A DNA stretch of 64,000 nucleotides, from assembly GCF_032362555.1 (NCBI RefSeq), contig NC_083515.1, forward strand, positions 1,461,001 to 1,525,000, in the 5' to 3' direction. Positions 1 through 10,442 of the stretch are shown piece after piece. The first letter of the stretch is position 1; each line of letters opens with the position of its first letter. The translations under genes were made by a program, and so were the position numbers. This DNA is from Amyelois transitella. Lineage: Eukaryota; Arthropoda; Insecta; Lepidoptera; Pyralidae. Below the pieces are notes generated by a model. It did no database searches. It was not told the DNA's origin and saw only the letters and a list, made by a program, of their open reading frames with translations.

Positions 1-302
1 ATACATTTACGTAGCATAATTAATAGATCTCTCTGTTAATATGTATTATTAGATCACACTTGACAGAAGAATATAATTTTTAGTACCCTAATGTAACCTT
101 CTGGTTTATGTGTATATATACTGTGTGCAAGGAGAGAGAACGTTATTAAAAGTATAGTGTAAACTTGTTATAGCAGAAGAAAAATGTAAGGTGTTAGCGC
201 TGCTTGATTTTATTTTAGTTTTGAAATTATAAATCTGTTTCTATATTGCTTATACTCAGTTAGGAAGATGGCTCATTTTAGTAAGAAATAACGACAGTTT
301 TG

Positions 303-366
303 TAGTAGTATATTATCTGGAGAGCCACTTATGGATGTAAGTGGCTCTCCAGATAATATCTACTAC
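303..366. repeat. long perfect hairpin
   Basis: Arms 311-331 and 338-358 are exact reverse complements (21 bases) around a 6-base loop. Pairing continues outward with one slip to about 303 and 366. No gene is close enough to suggest a role as a terminator. It may be the relic of a foldback element. Confidence 0.8.
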
Positions 367-534
367 TTGACTTGCTGTCATCAACCTCTTGAGAAAGGTC
401 CTGGTTTTGTCATCCCTATGGGGGTGAATTCCATCCCTGTGGTAGGAAATTTTAAATTGAGGAAGTCTAAAATCAAGCAAGTCATAAAGAGATGTCGTCT
501 GACCGATATTTTTTCTTGAAACATAAGTTCATAC

Positions 535-635
535 AAACATCACGCCTCTTTTCTGGATGGAATAGCAGAGACTACATCTTTCCACGATCCATGCATACTT
601 CTTTCGCTTCATCAATATTCAAATTGTGTCGTAAT
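535..635 (-). repeat. LINE-tail repeat, degraded copy
   Basis: Reading the minus strand gives remnants of the same tail (charged K/R/D/E-rich, D-R-G-K-W-K-E-V motif in better copies) seen at 9520-9770, 15327-15540 and 19920-20180. The copy is diverged and cannot code. Confidence 0.5.
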
Positions 636-816
636 GTAACCTACAAATTATGCACAATATGAATGTATGTTCACATTGGTATTCTGATGCAAGAAATACC
701 TACACTGAACCTTTTTACTCACTCCACTCTCAATGCAATTCTACAGTTATCCACTCAATATCTTTCCCAAAACCTTTCTCCGAATAATTAAACGCTACAA
801 AGATTTCAAGCTTAAT

Positions 817-998
817 CTATTGGAATTTGCCGAGTGCTCGAGGAATATTAAGAAGACCCTTGACTCCAGATCGCTTCATGAATTTCAAAAAGCAATCGGG
901 ATGCGCTAAATGGAGTCTTGGGGCTTCAAAAGGTGGCCTGATGGTCCTCAAATGATTTATGCGGAGTCTCTCGATATTGAAGGCGTTTGCATCAAGTG
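817..998 (-). CDS. possible 3'-terminal coding exon, unknown gene
   Basis: On the minus strand an open stretch of about 59 residues runs from a good acceptor (pyrimidine-rich tract ending in TTCAG, AG at 1000-999) to a TAG at 819-817. Its composition looks protein-like, with segments such as RPPFEAPRLHLAHPD and GVKGLLNIPRALGKFQ, in contrast to the AT-driven random frames around it. I do not recognise a family. No upstream exon was found between here and 1.4 kb. It could be the last exon of a gene whose other exons lie further up on the minus strand, a fragment of a transposon gene, or chance. Confidence 0.25.
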
Positions 999-1117
999 CT
1001 GAAGAGAGCAATTGACAATAATATATTCAGATTTTTTCAGGACAAACACTGGCATTCGAAGTCATTTTTTTTTTTCATTATTGTGAGACATTATAAACAT
1101 TGCCTTAATATACATAC

Positions 1118-1205
1118 GTCTATAACGTTGGTTGACGTCGAATCAATAACTTAAAACTAAGAAGCGGTAACAATCTGCACTGCTGCGTTTTCTTCAATAA
1201 CGTAA
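1118..1205 (-). repeat. CGTCA-type interspersed repeat, partial
   Basis: Shares the 'ttggttgacgtc...aaactaag...cggtaacaa..tgcactgc' block with copies near 26755-26878, 47382-47500 and 60975-61115. The longer members at 4228-4425 and 8478-8675 carry the same motifs in the opposite orientation. Confidence 0.6.
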
Positions 1206-1435
1206 AACAAGCTTCGTGCGTGCCATATTACGGGGACTGGAAATGTTTCAGAGTCATGATCACCAAAATACAATTACAACACACGCCATTCAGTCAACAT
1301 ATCGAACTTGTCCAAACATCCTTGGACTGGCGGTCGACTCAACAGTATTAGGTTTATCAAAGGAGGCACATCGTTTGAGACACGAGCCTACTCGTATGTA
1401 AATTAATGACCTATGCAATTTTGGTCCATAGAATT

Positions 1436-1690
1436 TACATACATATAATCACGTCTATATCCCTTGCGGGGTAGACAGAGCCTACAGTCTTGTAAAGACT
1501 GATAGGCCACGTTCAGCTATTTGGCTTTAAGATATGATTGAGATTCAAATAGTGACGGGTTGCTTGCCCATCGCCTAAAAGAAGAATCCCAAGTTTATAA
1601 GCCTACCCCTTAGTCGGCTTTCACGACATCCATGGGAAAGAGATGGAGTGGTCCTATTCTTTTTTGTATTGGTGCCGGGAACCACACAAC
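1436..1690 (+). repeat. microsatellite-tailed element (family A), near full length
   Basis: Family A is the dominant repeat of the window. In this orientation it begins with a TACA/ATAC microsatellite, runs through 'CACGTCTATATCCCTTGCGG', a small hairpin (CAGTCTT...AAGACTG), 'GTGACAGGTTGCTAGCCCAT', 'CGCCTTTTACGACATCCATGG', and ends at 'GGTGCCGGGAACCACAC'. It codes for nothing. It resembles the microsatellite-associated interspersed elements reported from Lepidoptera (name from memory, not checked). Confidence 0.85.
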
Positions 1691-1975
1691 ACTAGAATTT
1701 GTAGTATATATAAGCTTTCCTTTTGCTCGTGACTTTGCTTAAGTCGGAACATCTATACATCCTGTCTTGCCAAAAATATACATACATCTTTCACACGAAT
1801 ATACATACATATGGTCACGGCACACGGCACAGATATAGTTAGTAACCTAGATTAGAATATAGGCTACTTTTTATCCTGAAATTCTATCCCTTGGGGATGA
1901 AATAGGGGGTGCAAGTTTGTATGGAACTTCGTCATTTTTGAATCGATATAAAAATCTATAAATAATTATACATAG

Positions 1976-2106
1976 GTACATACATAGATATGGTCACGTC
2001 TATATCCCTTGCGGGGTAGACAGAGCCAACAGTCTTGAAAAGACTGAATAGCCACGTTCAGCTGTTTGGCTTAATGATAGAATTGAGATTCAAATAGTGA
2101 CAGGTT
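1976..2106 (+). repeat. family A element, truncated
   Basis: Microsatellite end plus the first ~130 bases; the rest is lost after 'GTGACAGGTT'. Confidence 0.8.
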
Positions 2107-2241
2107 CTCACGAATATGCATGCGTTTTTTCAGATAAGTCCGTTCAGCAGTACCTGTAATGTTGAAACATAATGTTAGTCATTATTACCTGTTAAGACCT
2201 ACCTTCTAAAGTTTTACGTAACTATGTAACATTTTATGTAA

Positions 2242-2523
2242 GACTGTTGGCTCTGTCTACCCCGTAAGGGATAAAGACGTGACCATATGTATGTATGTAT
2301 GTATGTAACATGCTTAAATACTTGGAATTCCTATTGTAGGCGATGACTAAGGAATATGCTTATATTCTTGGGATTCTTCTTTTTGGCGATGAGCTTGCAA
2401 CCTGTTACTATTCAAATCTCAATTCTAAATATCATTAAGCCACACAACTGAACGTGGCCTTTCGGTCTTTTGATGACTGTTGGCTCTGTCTACACCTCAA
2501 GGGATATAGACGTAATTATATGT
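2242..2523 (-). repeat. two family A elements in tandem, minus
   Basis: A short microsatellite-end fragment (2242-2305, with TATG repeats) is followed by a second truncated copy (about 2325-2523) in the same orientation. Confidence 0.75.
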
Positions 2524-2525
2524 GT

Positions 2526-3015
2526 TTAAACTCTATATCCAGAATCCTATTAATAACAGCACGAAACATCTAATTATAAATTAAATTCGCCTATGTTATT
2601 ATGGGCCCTTAATAAGCGGTCCTCCATAATTGATTTATTCCCCAAAGTGAGTTTACTTGCCGCCTGCCCCAATTACTATGAAACACTTCTATCAAATTTC
2701 TAAGACATTATTAATGTAAATTTACCCTTGTATTTGAATGAAACATTATTTTTTTTATATAACTATTTTTAAAGCATTGACTATAGCAATCATTTACTTG
2801 AAAAATCAACCTTGATTATATTATCTTTGTTTTTTTTTAATATAAGCTATATGTATCGAAAACAATAATGGAGAAAAATTATGCATGACGGTGTACAATA
2901 ACATCATAAATTATGGCAAATTAAAGGATAAAGATTAGATGGAGTGTGGCTTTCAGTGGAAATAATAAAATCATCGTTATACGAGTATATTTGATCACCA
3001 TTATTCCCTACTATA
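2526..3015. other. intergenic, nothing recognised
   Basis: AT-rich unique-looking sequence with homopolymer runs. No convincing coding frame, RNA gene or repeat was seen. Confidence 0.5.
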
Positions 3016-3019
3016 GTAC

Positions 3020-3245
3020 CGTGTGGTTCCCGGCACCAATAAAAAAAAGAATAGGACCACTCCATCTCGTTCCCATGGATGTCGTAAAAGGCGACTAAGG
3101 CATAAGCTTATAAACTCGGGATTCTTCTTTTAGGCGATGGGCTAGCAACCTGTCGCTATTGGAATCTCAATTCTATCATTGAACCAGGCAGCTGAATGTG
3201 GCCTATCGATCTTTTCAAGAGTGTTGGCTCTGTCAACCCCGCAGA
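3020..3245 (-). repeat. family A element
   Basis: Starts with 'GTGTGGTTCCCGGCACCAAT' and runs to 'GGCTCTGTCAACCCCGCAG'; the microsatellite tail is missing. Confidence 0.85.
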
Positions 3246-3249
3246 TCAG

Positions 3250-4225
3250 ACAGATCAATTATTGCTGTGGTCTTACGCTAAACTAATACCACATTTTGTT
3301 GATAACAATGCATCTAAAATACATTTATTAAGTAATTCATTATAGCTCCCAGCGAAATTTAAATAAAGTGAAAATTACGAGCTGTAAATTAAAAGGCGTT
3401 AAGGTACTTGTCCGTTGTTGCATCAGACTATATTCTGGTAGCTACCTCCTGAGTGAAAGTATCAACTTAAAAATAAGAACATTTTTTCTGTTTGTTGGTC
3501 TATGTATTATAAAAGTGCATCTTAAAAACGTTATACTTATAAGTATAAAAATCATGACTTTCACATTTCTACACGCTTATGGAAAAGAGGCTTGCATTTT
3601 GTATGTAATTAATGCGACTTCTTTTATAGGTATATTTGCTTCAAATCGATGTTACTTTTCTATAGATAAAAACTTTACATTTATTTCTATTTCCAGTTAG
3701 TTAGTCACTTTTTTTTACTTTATTGCGCTACAGCTAACACCGTAATACCACTATTTTTTATTCCATTGTGATAAGCCTAGTTTGAGCATGTACTAAAAGT
3801 ACGCAGCTACGGAACTGTACTTTAAGCATTAACCAAGTCTATTACACGGGGTCCTGGTAACTTAAGACTCGGTAAAATTCATAATAAGGTAATAACTGGC
3901 GCTCAAAATGTCTTATATTGCTTTAAAGGAGCTTAGCGACAGGGAATTATTCTACTTTGTAGATCATTATCGATTGTAACCATATAACGACTAATTAAAT
4001 CGCTTTAGCGTAAGGCTAAATTAAATACCTACACTTTTTTAGTTTTCTAACGCAAAAACGAATAAATAATTAATTCTGAAAATTGGACTTGATATCTTAT
4101 GATTGATGGTGTTGACATAATTTGTACAGTGTGTACATATTTTATTTTATCTTTATTTATTTGACGAAATATTCGTATTGAAATATCTAGTTCTACATTT
4201 ATTCATGTTTTTTAATGTAGACAAT
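3250..4225. other. intergenic, nothing recognised
   Basis: AT-rich. An open frame of about 110 residues at 3368-3700 has no start context, splice signals or family similarity that I can see, and is treated as chance. Confidence 0.45.
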
Positions 4226-4227
4226 GT

Positions 4228-4425
4228 GTATTCGTCCATGATTTAGATTTAAGAGATCTATATTTGTACATTGACGTCCGATGAAAATGCTGCAGTGTAG
4301 TTTGTTTCGCCGCTTCTTCTACACATGCGCTTTGGAAGCGGTAGTAGTTATAATTAGATTTAAGTGATGTGACGTCAATAAGTGATACCTTGTATCCAAT
4401 TTTGAAAATAAATCTATTCTATTCT
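4228..4425 (+). repeat. CGTCA-type interspersed repeat, long member
   Basis: About 190 bases shared with 8478-8675: 'TTGACGTC.GATGAAAATGCT', 'CGCCGCTTCTTCTACACA', 'GGAAGCGGTAGTAGTTATAA', ending in 'AAATAAATCTATTCTATTC'. The A-rich, simple-repeat end suggests a retroposed SINE-like unit. Confidence 0.75.
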
Positions 4426-4429
4426 TTTT

Positions 4430-5360
4430 ATGACTGACTGACATATCTACGCACAGCTCAATACACTGGGTCTAGAAATTTGAAATTGGATATCTGCTTT
4501 CAGAAAATTCCCATGAGAATCGATAACAACGGTATTTATCGTATTACAGGAGCACACTCTACAGTTTGGCAAATAAGAGTTTGTACCGGTGACAGGTGGT
4601 ACTAAAGAGTGTGAATAATGGCAACACTATTTGTAGTTAGTGTGTAGCTATTTGTCTATGCGAAAAAAATTAAGCGGTATTAACTGAACAACATATTTTG
4701 CCTCCATTTCTAAAACTCATTCCTCAGGGAGCATGCAAGCATTAACATTAATTTCCCGACCCATCTTTCTGTGAAACACCCGATGCACCGCGACCCGAAT
4801 GCACCCGAAGCGGAACTCCGCCGCGTCGCCCTGATAAATGACCTAATCACACTGTGAATCTCTCGCTCTTGCAATTGCTCTGTGGTAATTATACTGCACT
4901 CTGGTTGGTTTAGTTTAAATTTGGAAGATGTTCTCTTTGTTGGCGCTATATTTAGATTAGTTTTTGTTTTTTTTTTTTTATATATATTATACGCTGGTAC
5001 AGAGAACATGTTGAATTAAAATATATATAATAATTTTGTGTCAATAAATACTAAATATAAAAATAAAATAAACATACTTCGAAAAACAAAAGAATTTAGA
5101 GTTAAGCTCGTTTTCAGTGCAATATCATATCAGTCCTTTTTCCCGGTGTTGTGCAGAACAGAACTACTCAATTCGTATTTTTATTTTCTTATGAGGCGAC
5201 TAAAGAACACACAAAAGCACAACTAACATTTTCTGAGAATTGTAGGTAAAATCTTTGCTTCGACTCTTCTTTCAAAACATACCAAATGACTAGTCCTAGA
5301 TTATTCCGACTTCTACTTATATGAGATGAACATTGTTTCATATACGGAAAATTTTTAACA
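4430..5360. other. intergenic, no gene supported
   Basis: A minus-strand open frame at 4710-5009 (99 residues) contains a GC-richer stretch (4730-4860), but it matches no family I know and has a lysine-rich, simple-sequence start. I do not call it a gene. Confidence 0.4.
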
Positions 5361-5363
5361 TAC

Positions 5364-5504
5364 TCACACATATAATCATGTTTTAAACCTAACGAGGCAG
5401 ACAGAGCCAACAGTCTTAAAAAGACTGAAAGGCTACGTAGCTTAATGATGGAATTAACATGCAAAAGTAACAATAAGTTGCTAGCCCATCGCATAAAAGT
5501 TTTT
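5364..5504 (+). repeat. family A element, degraded
   Basis: The 'GCAGACAGAGCCAACAGTCTT' core and 'GCTAGCCCATCGCATAAAAG' are retained, with losses between. Confidence 0.7.
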
Positions 5505-5956
5505 TACCTTAAAACTTAGCCAAATACTATATAACCAAGCTGACCAGAAACAGGAAATGTCGGCACAGGTTCTATTAACGCTCTAAATTGTCTATTACGG
5601 CAATGCTAAGATGAATAGAGGAATATTTTGCGAGCTTACGTGGCCATTATGAGCGCAAATTACCTATTATCACGCTGATGAAACGGCACTGGCCATAGAC
5701 TAGGTTTGTTTATTTTTATTTTCAGCTTAACCAGCAGCAGTTGTGCTCTATGATAAGGTTATTTTCGAGTTTAGTACCATTTTGTGTTCATATAAAACTG
5801 AAGTTAGTTATATATCGTAGCATTTTCATGTAATAACGCCCAGCAAATATGTGGACCGTAGAATTCTACACTTTTTAGATACGCAGTAGCAACTTTTTCA
5901 TAAGTATAAAAAAATCTTCTGCGGTGCCGGGCACTTGGTTTGCGAATAGTATAGGT

Positions 5957-6341
5957 TCTACATACAAATAATAACGTCTATATGCCCTGCGGGGTAGAAA
6001 AAGTCTTGAATAGACTAGTAGGCCAAGTTCAGCTGTTTGGCACATGATAGAATTGAGATTCAAATAGTGACCTATTGCCTAAAAGAAGAATCCCTTGTTC
6101 ATAAACCTATCCCTTAGTCGCCTTTTACGAAATCCATAGGTAAGGGATGGAATGGTTCTATTACTAAGGGATTGACTTATAAACTTGGGATTCTTTTAGA
6201 CGATGGGCTAGCAACCTGTCACAATTTGAATCTCAACTCTATCATGAAGCCATACAGCTGAACGTCGCATTTCAGTCATAATGAGGCTTTTGGCTCTGTC
6301 TATCCCGCAAGGGATTAAAACGTGTCTATATGTATGCATTT
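5957..6341. repeat. head-to-head pair of family A elements
   Basis: A plus-strand copy (5957-6166) is joined directly to a minus-strand copy (6167-6341), making an imperfect inverted repeat with both microsatellite ends facing outward. Confidence 0.75.
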
Positions 6342-6344
6342 ACA

Positions 6345-8477
6345 ATAATAAAAATCTAGTCAAGTTTCATCTCCATTGTAAAACGCTTGCTCCATTCTCT
6401 GCAAAGTAAACTGCCATTTTCATATCTTTACATTGTTTTGTTAAACCTTTTATCTATTATTTATTTGCCTCATTTCTCGAGCGCGACAAAGCCAGCGAGT
6501 AGATTAAGTTTAATTTATTTCTTGCTTTCTTGTCTTTGATTGACGACACGAGACATTAAGGTCTCGCACCCATTTCTCTTACTTACTGTGTTTTCTTTTT
6601 ATTTGACAAGCTTTTGTGAAGGACTTCGCGCCCGTATGTAATTCCAGAATTCCAAAAGTAGTCTATCAATATGTACCTATTGTATAGTCTCTCGAAGGTC
6701 TAAGTATTCTATATCTTTGCCAAATTTTATAAAAATCAAACCAGTTGTGATTCAATTGATTTTATTCGTTACAAACAAAAAAAATACAAATAGATATTTT
6801 ATCTACTCTTTACAAATATAATTATAATTGATTAAAAAATACAACGTCTGGACAGGAGACTGGGGTTTGCCTGTTGACCATGATCATTGACGGTTTCACC
6901 ACCGACGTTTCGTTGGCACAGCGTGGTAACTAAGAATTTTGTTTTGCTATTCCCGCCAAAATAATTTTGCATACAATCCGTAAAAAAAATTGTGATTGTC
7001 ATCTTTGAGTATCTACATACGTTTGTATTTCTGTACATACATACATATAATTACGTCTTTATTCGTTTATTATAAATATCTACTTAATTATAAATATTGG
7101 CACAAAGGTAAGTCTATAAAAAAAATTACTTTGTCCTTTCAGTCCCTACAAGCGCTTGGCTAGCCCTACTGTTTCGCTTTTTATTATGACGTGAGCGATA
7201 GATTTTCGCGCGTTAAAAACGGCGTCGCGCGTGCGCGTGCAGTTAGTTAATTAACCAGGTACAAAATAAATTGAAATAACAAAACGACAAGCGGGTGCGC
7301 ACCTTAATTTAATTATGACGTGTTCTTGACAGGATTACTTCGGTTGGGAACCGCTTCAGGTGTAAAATGTACTTGCCTTTTGTAAAACAGCAATTACGGT
7401 TATTTCTAAAGTTGAAGCCTTTGTTTTACTTGTCGGAAAGTTATCATAAGCAACGATTTTCTTGCCACCGCCGTTGTGAGATGTGTATAAACAAGCAAAT
7501 AAGTACTTACAAACTTACTTTACAGAAAATGGCTTTAGTTTTTAGGGTTCTGTACCTAAAAGGGAAAACCCCTATTAATTAGCGTCAGCTGTCTTGTCAA
7601 TCTGTCTGTCACCAGGCTGTATCTCATAAATCGTGATAGCTAGAAAACTGAAATTATCACAAATTAAGTATGTATTTCCGTTATAACAAGATAATAATAT
7701 ACTACAAATTAAAAAGATTTTTATTAAGGGAGGTCCCCATACAATAAACGTGGTTTTTCCTATATTTTCACTCAATATTAATGACGGTCACAGGCGGACG
7801 CTTAAAATTTTCACAAAATATTTACTTGTACAATAATTATCTTTCAAAATAAATAATTAAATAACAATAAAGTATTATTCTTTTCTTATTATTTTAGAGA
7901 TGGGCACCCATACATCAAACGTTATTTTTAAGCAATTTTTTGGTTGATTTTAACAAACAGGTACCAAACTAGAAACGTGAAAATATATGACGGTTAAATC
8001 TCCCGGCGCGAGTCTGATTCGCACTTGGCCGGTATTTTTTTTTTCTTCTGAAACACCATGATCAAAATTGACACATTGTGGTGAAAAGTCAGGGTAAGAA
8101 TAACCATATCTGAAAAATGAGCTTAGAGAGATGTATGGCATGTGGGAAGATGTAAAGCAATCCTATCGGATGAAAATCAACAAGAACATTATGCAATGGA
8201 AAAGAACAATCAATTATTTATATGAAATTATAGTTAGCAAATAACTCATTAAATTATGGAATTACAAATGCATTGTTCGTCTCATTCAGCGCAACAACCA
8301 TAGAACAACGGACTTCCACGAGGCATTGTCTTTACGGGTTCACGTCTCGTTGAAATTTAGGGATCCTCTGGACTTTTATAAAAGCAATAACATACCAGTG
8401 TAATTATAATACATAATAACCTACTAAAAACCAGTATAAACCCCACCTAGCCAAGCTCCCTTACATCGACTCAATTC
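6345..8477. other. intergenic with a GCG-type MITE fragment
   Basis: No gene recognised. The only clear feature is the GCG-rich inverted-repeat element at about 7171-7235 ('CGATAGATTTTCGCGCG...', 'ACGGCGTCGCGCGTGC'). The remaining open frames are short and AT-driven. Confidence 0.45.
7171..7235. repeat. GCG-type MITE fragment (family F)
   Basis: Family F units combine 'CAGCGATAGTTTTCGCGCG' with 'ACGGCGTCGCGCGTGCCA' and 'CTTTTTATTATGACGTGA', often as mirrored halves. Other copies lie at about 8737-8819, 14681-14770, 32212-32280, 32652-32706 and 56606-56700. Confidence 0.65.
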
Positions 8478-8675
8478 ATCGTGGATTAAGATTTAAGAGA
8501 CTTTATATTTGTGAATTGACGTCTGGTGAAAATGCTGCAATGTAGTTTGTTCCGCCGCTTCTTCTACACAAGCGCTTTGGAATCGGTAGTAGTTATAATT
8601 GGATTTAAGTGATGTGACGTCAATAAGTGATACCTTGTATCCAATTTTAAAAATAAATCTATTCTATTCTATTCT
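8478..8675 (+). repeat. CGTCA-type interspersed repeat, long member
   Basis: Closely matches 4228-4425 over almost its whole length, including the 'AAATAAATCTATTCTATTC' end, here extended by one more TATTC unit. Confidence 0.8.
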
Positions 8676-8736
8676 TGGGTTCGCAGTCTGTCAAGCGTTT
8701 TCCAAATAACCCAAGGCAGATTAAGACCAGCTCCGT

Positions 8737-8819
8737 AGCGTAGCACGCGCGTCGCTAATTTTATCGCGCGAATACAAACGCTTTTTATAATGATGTGAAA
8801 CAAACAGCGATAGTTTTAT
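8737..8819. repeat. GCG-type MITE fragment (family F)
   Basis: Contains 'GCACGCGCGTCGCTAATTTT' and 'AACAGCGATAGTTTTAT' as opposing arms. Confidence 0.6.
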
Positions 8820-10442
8820 AGAGAAAGCCAAGGAATGTTCGTGATTCCCACAAAATATTTCTACCTATTCTTCTTCCTCCTACCGTTAGTTCCGATTACA
8901 TCCTCGCCTTTCTGGAGAAGAGCAAGATGTACGATTTTTGGTAAATTGTATTACCTTCCTACTTATGACCTAAGTTTGTCTATATTGTTTAAAGAAGCAT
9001 ATTAAGAAATGTACTTGTCACAAAAGTGGGACATGGAATGAAATTGATAAGCTGAATAAAACAAAAAGATTTTGTGTACGGAACCCAAAAACAATATCAA
9101 ACACGCACTTTGCCCCGCTGAAGTCTTTACGCCGCGCCCTGAAAATAGTATTCGTATCGCAGCCTGCACTTTTTGGCTGAATAGCTGTTGACATAGCATT
9201 GTGCGAACGGGACAATGGATGTGTGAAATACTTATATTTTCGTGTTTCATTCTCATTTCCCCATTGTTTTCATTATGGTCGCAACTGGAATTCTCTGTAG
9301 TCGTGTTTGTTAGCTGGATTCATCTTCAATTAATTTGTGCACGTAATTTCACTAATTGGTCTGAATTAATGAATAGGCTTGGAAATGCGGAATCGAATTA
9401 TTCACTAGTGAGGTTAGATCATGGCTAGTCAGAATCTTTCTGATTTGTTATGACCACGAAGTTTAGTGCCTTATTCTGTTTAGGGTTACATACATACATA
9501 TAATCACGTCTTTATCCGTTAAGGGGTAGACCTCTGGGTAGTCAAGTACTTATTACTTCTCTTTCCCGGAAGGGTCGACAGAGACTACCTCTTTCCACTT
9601 GCCACGATCTCTGCATACTTCCTTCGCTTCATCCACATTCATAACTATCTTCATGCAAGCTCGGCGGTTTCGGGTACTTTTGACCTGGCCCTTTACCAGG
9701 ACGTCCTTAATTTTATCAAGATACGTTGGTCTAGGTCTTCCCACTCCGACCTTTCCCTCCACACTCTCCTTGTATATCTGCTTATTACTTCAAAAGACTG
9801 AAAAGACACGTCTATTTGGGGGCAGTCCCTCCTCTATCGGCTAATAGATCTTGATTCTTATTCTCTTCTTCCTCAAGTAGTTCCCTCACTAATGAGGATC
9901 GTGACTTCGACGGAAGCGCTGCAGCAGGCTACTCCGTCTACAGCTAGTTCGTCGGCCACCACTGTTTTGGATCCTTCTCTGTGGTCTTTTGCCATCCACC
10001 TTCCCAGTTATTATTAGCTTTTCCAAATAGTCAGTGATTCTTTTACGCAATAAAAAATAAGGCTCTATGACTTTGATATGGTAATAAAATAATTGTTATT
10101 ATCGAATTTTCTGAATATTAAAAAAAAATATTTTTCTGGTGCGAGATCAGTTCTTATGTTATCTGTCTTTTTTAGAAATCAATCTTTTTGTGAATCGATA
10201 CATCCGCTTACGATTTGGATCGCTATCCCTATAAAGAAGGTACTGTCAGCCACTGTCAATATCAGTTGTACTTGTCAATCTGCCAACTAAATAACCAAAT
10301 TAGGTAGGTACCTGCCGACAGCGAGGCGAGAAGAAATTGCGCCAAAATTTCTCTCATTTGTTTGTTTATTCTTGCTGGCAAAGGCTGTTTAATTCATGTA
10401 ATTGTAAAAAACACGTATTTAGGTGGTTGCTCAATCTTCATA
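8820..10442. other. 5' flank of dnk with repeat fragments
   Basis: A short family A microsatellite end (about 9487-9535) is fused to a LINE tail (9520-9770). The bases just upstream of the kinase start look unique. I see no clear TATA box. Another start codon at 10362 could in principle extend the kinase N terminus by 27 residues, in frame. Confidence 0.4.
9520..9770 (-). repeat. LINE-tail repeat (family C)
   Basis: The minus strand reads about 69 residues with G-R-P-R-x-x-Y-L-D-x-I-K-D-V-L, R-N-R-R-A-C-M-K and D-R-G-K-W-K-E-V-V. This arrangement resembles the C-terminal end of non-LTR retrotransposon ORF2 products. Other copies: 15327-15540, 19498-19625, 19920-20180, 25975-26106, 39180-39305, 63105-63195. 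Confidence 0.6.

Larger units (their letters stand above)
1..1435. other. gene-poor flank with repeats
   Basis: AT-rich sequence without a gene I recognise. It holds a perfect hairpin (303-366), a degraded LINE-tail copy on the minus strand (about 535-635), a doubtful minus-strand exon (817-998) and a copy of the CGTCA-type interspersed repeat (about 1118-1205, minus). Short open frames elsewhere look random. Confidence 0.5.

Noticed and set aside
3368-3700. 110-residue open frame
   Set aside because: AT-driven composition, no recognisable family, splice signals or start context.
4710-5009. 99-residue minus-strand frame
   Set aside because: Lysine-rich simple start, no family match and no supporting exon structure; left unassigned.
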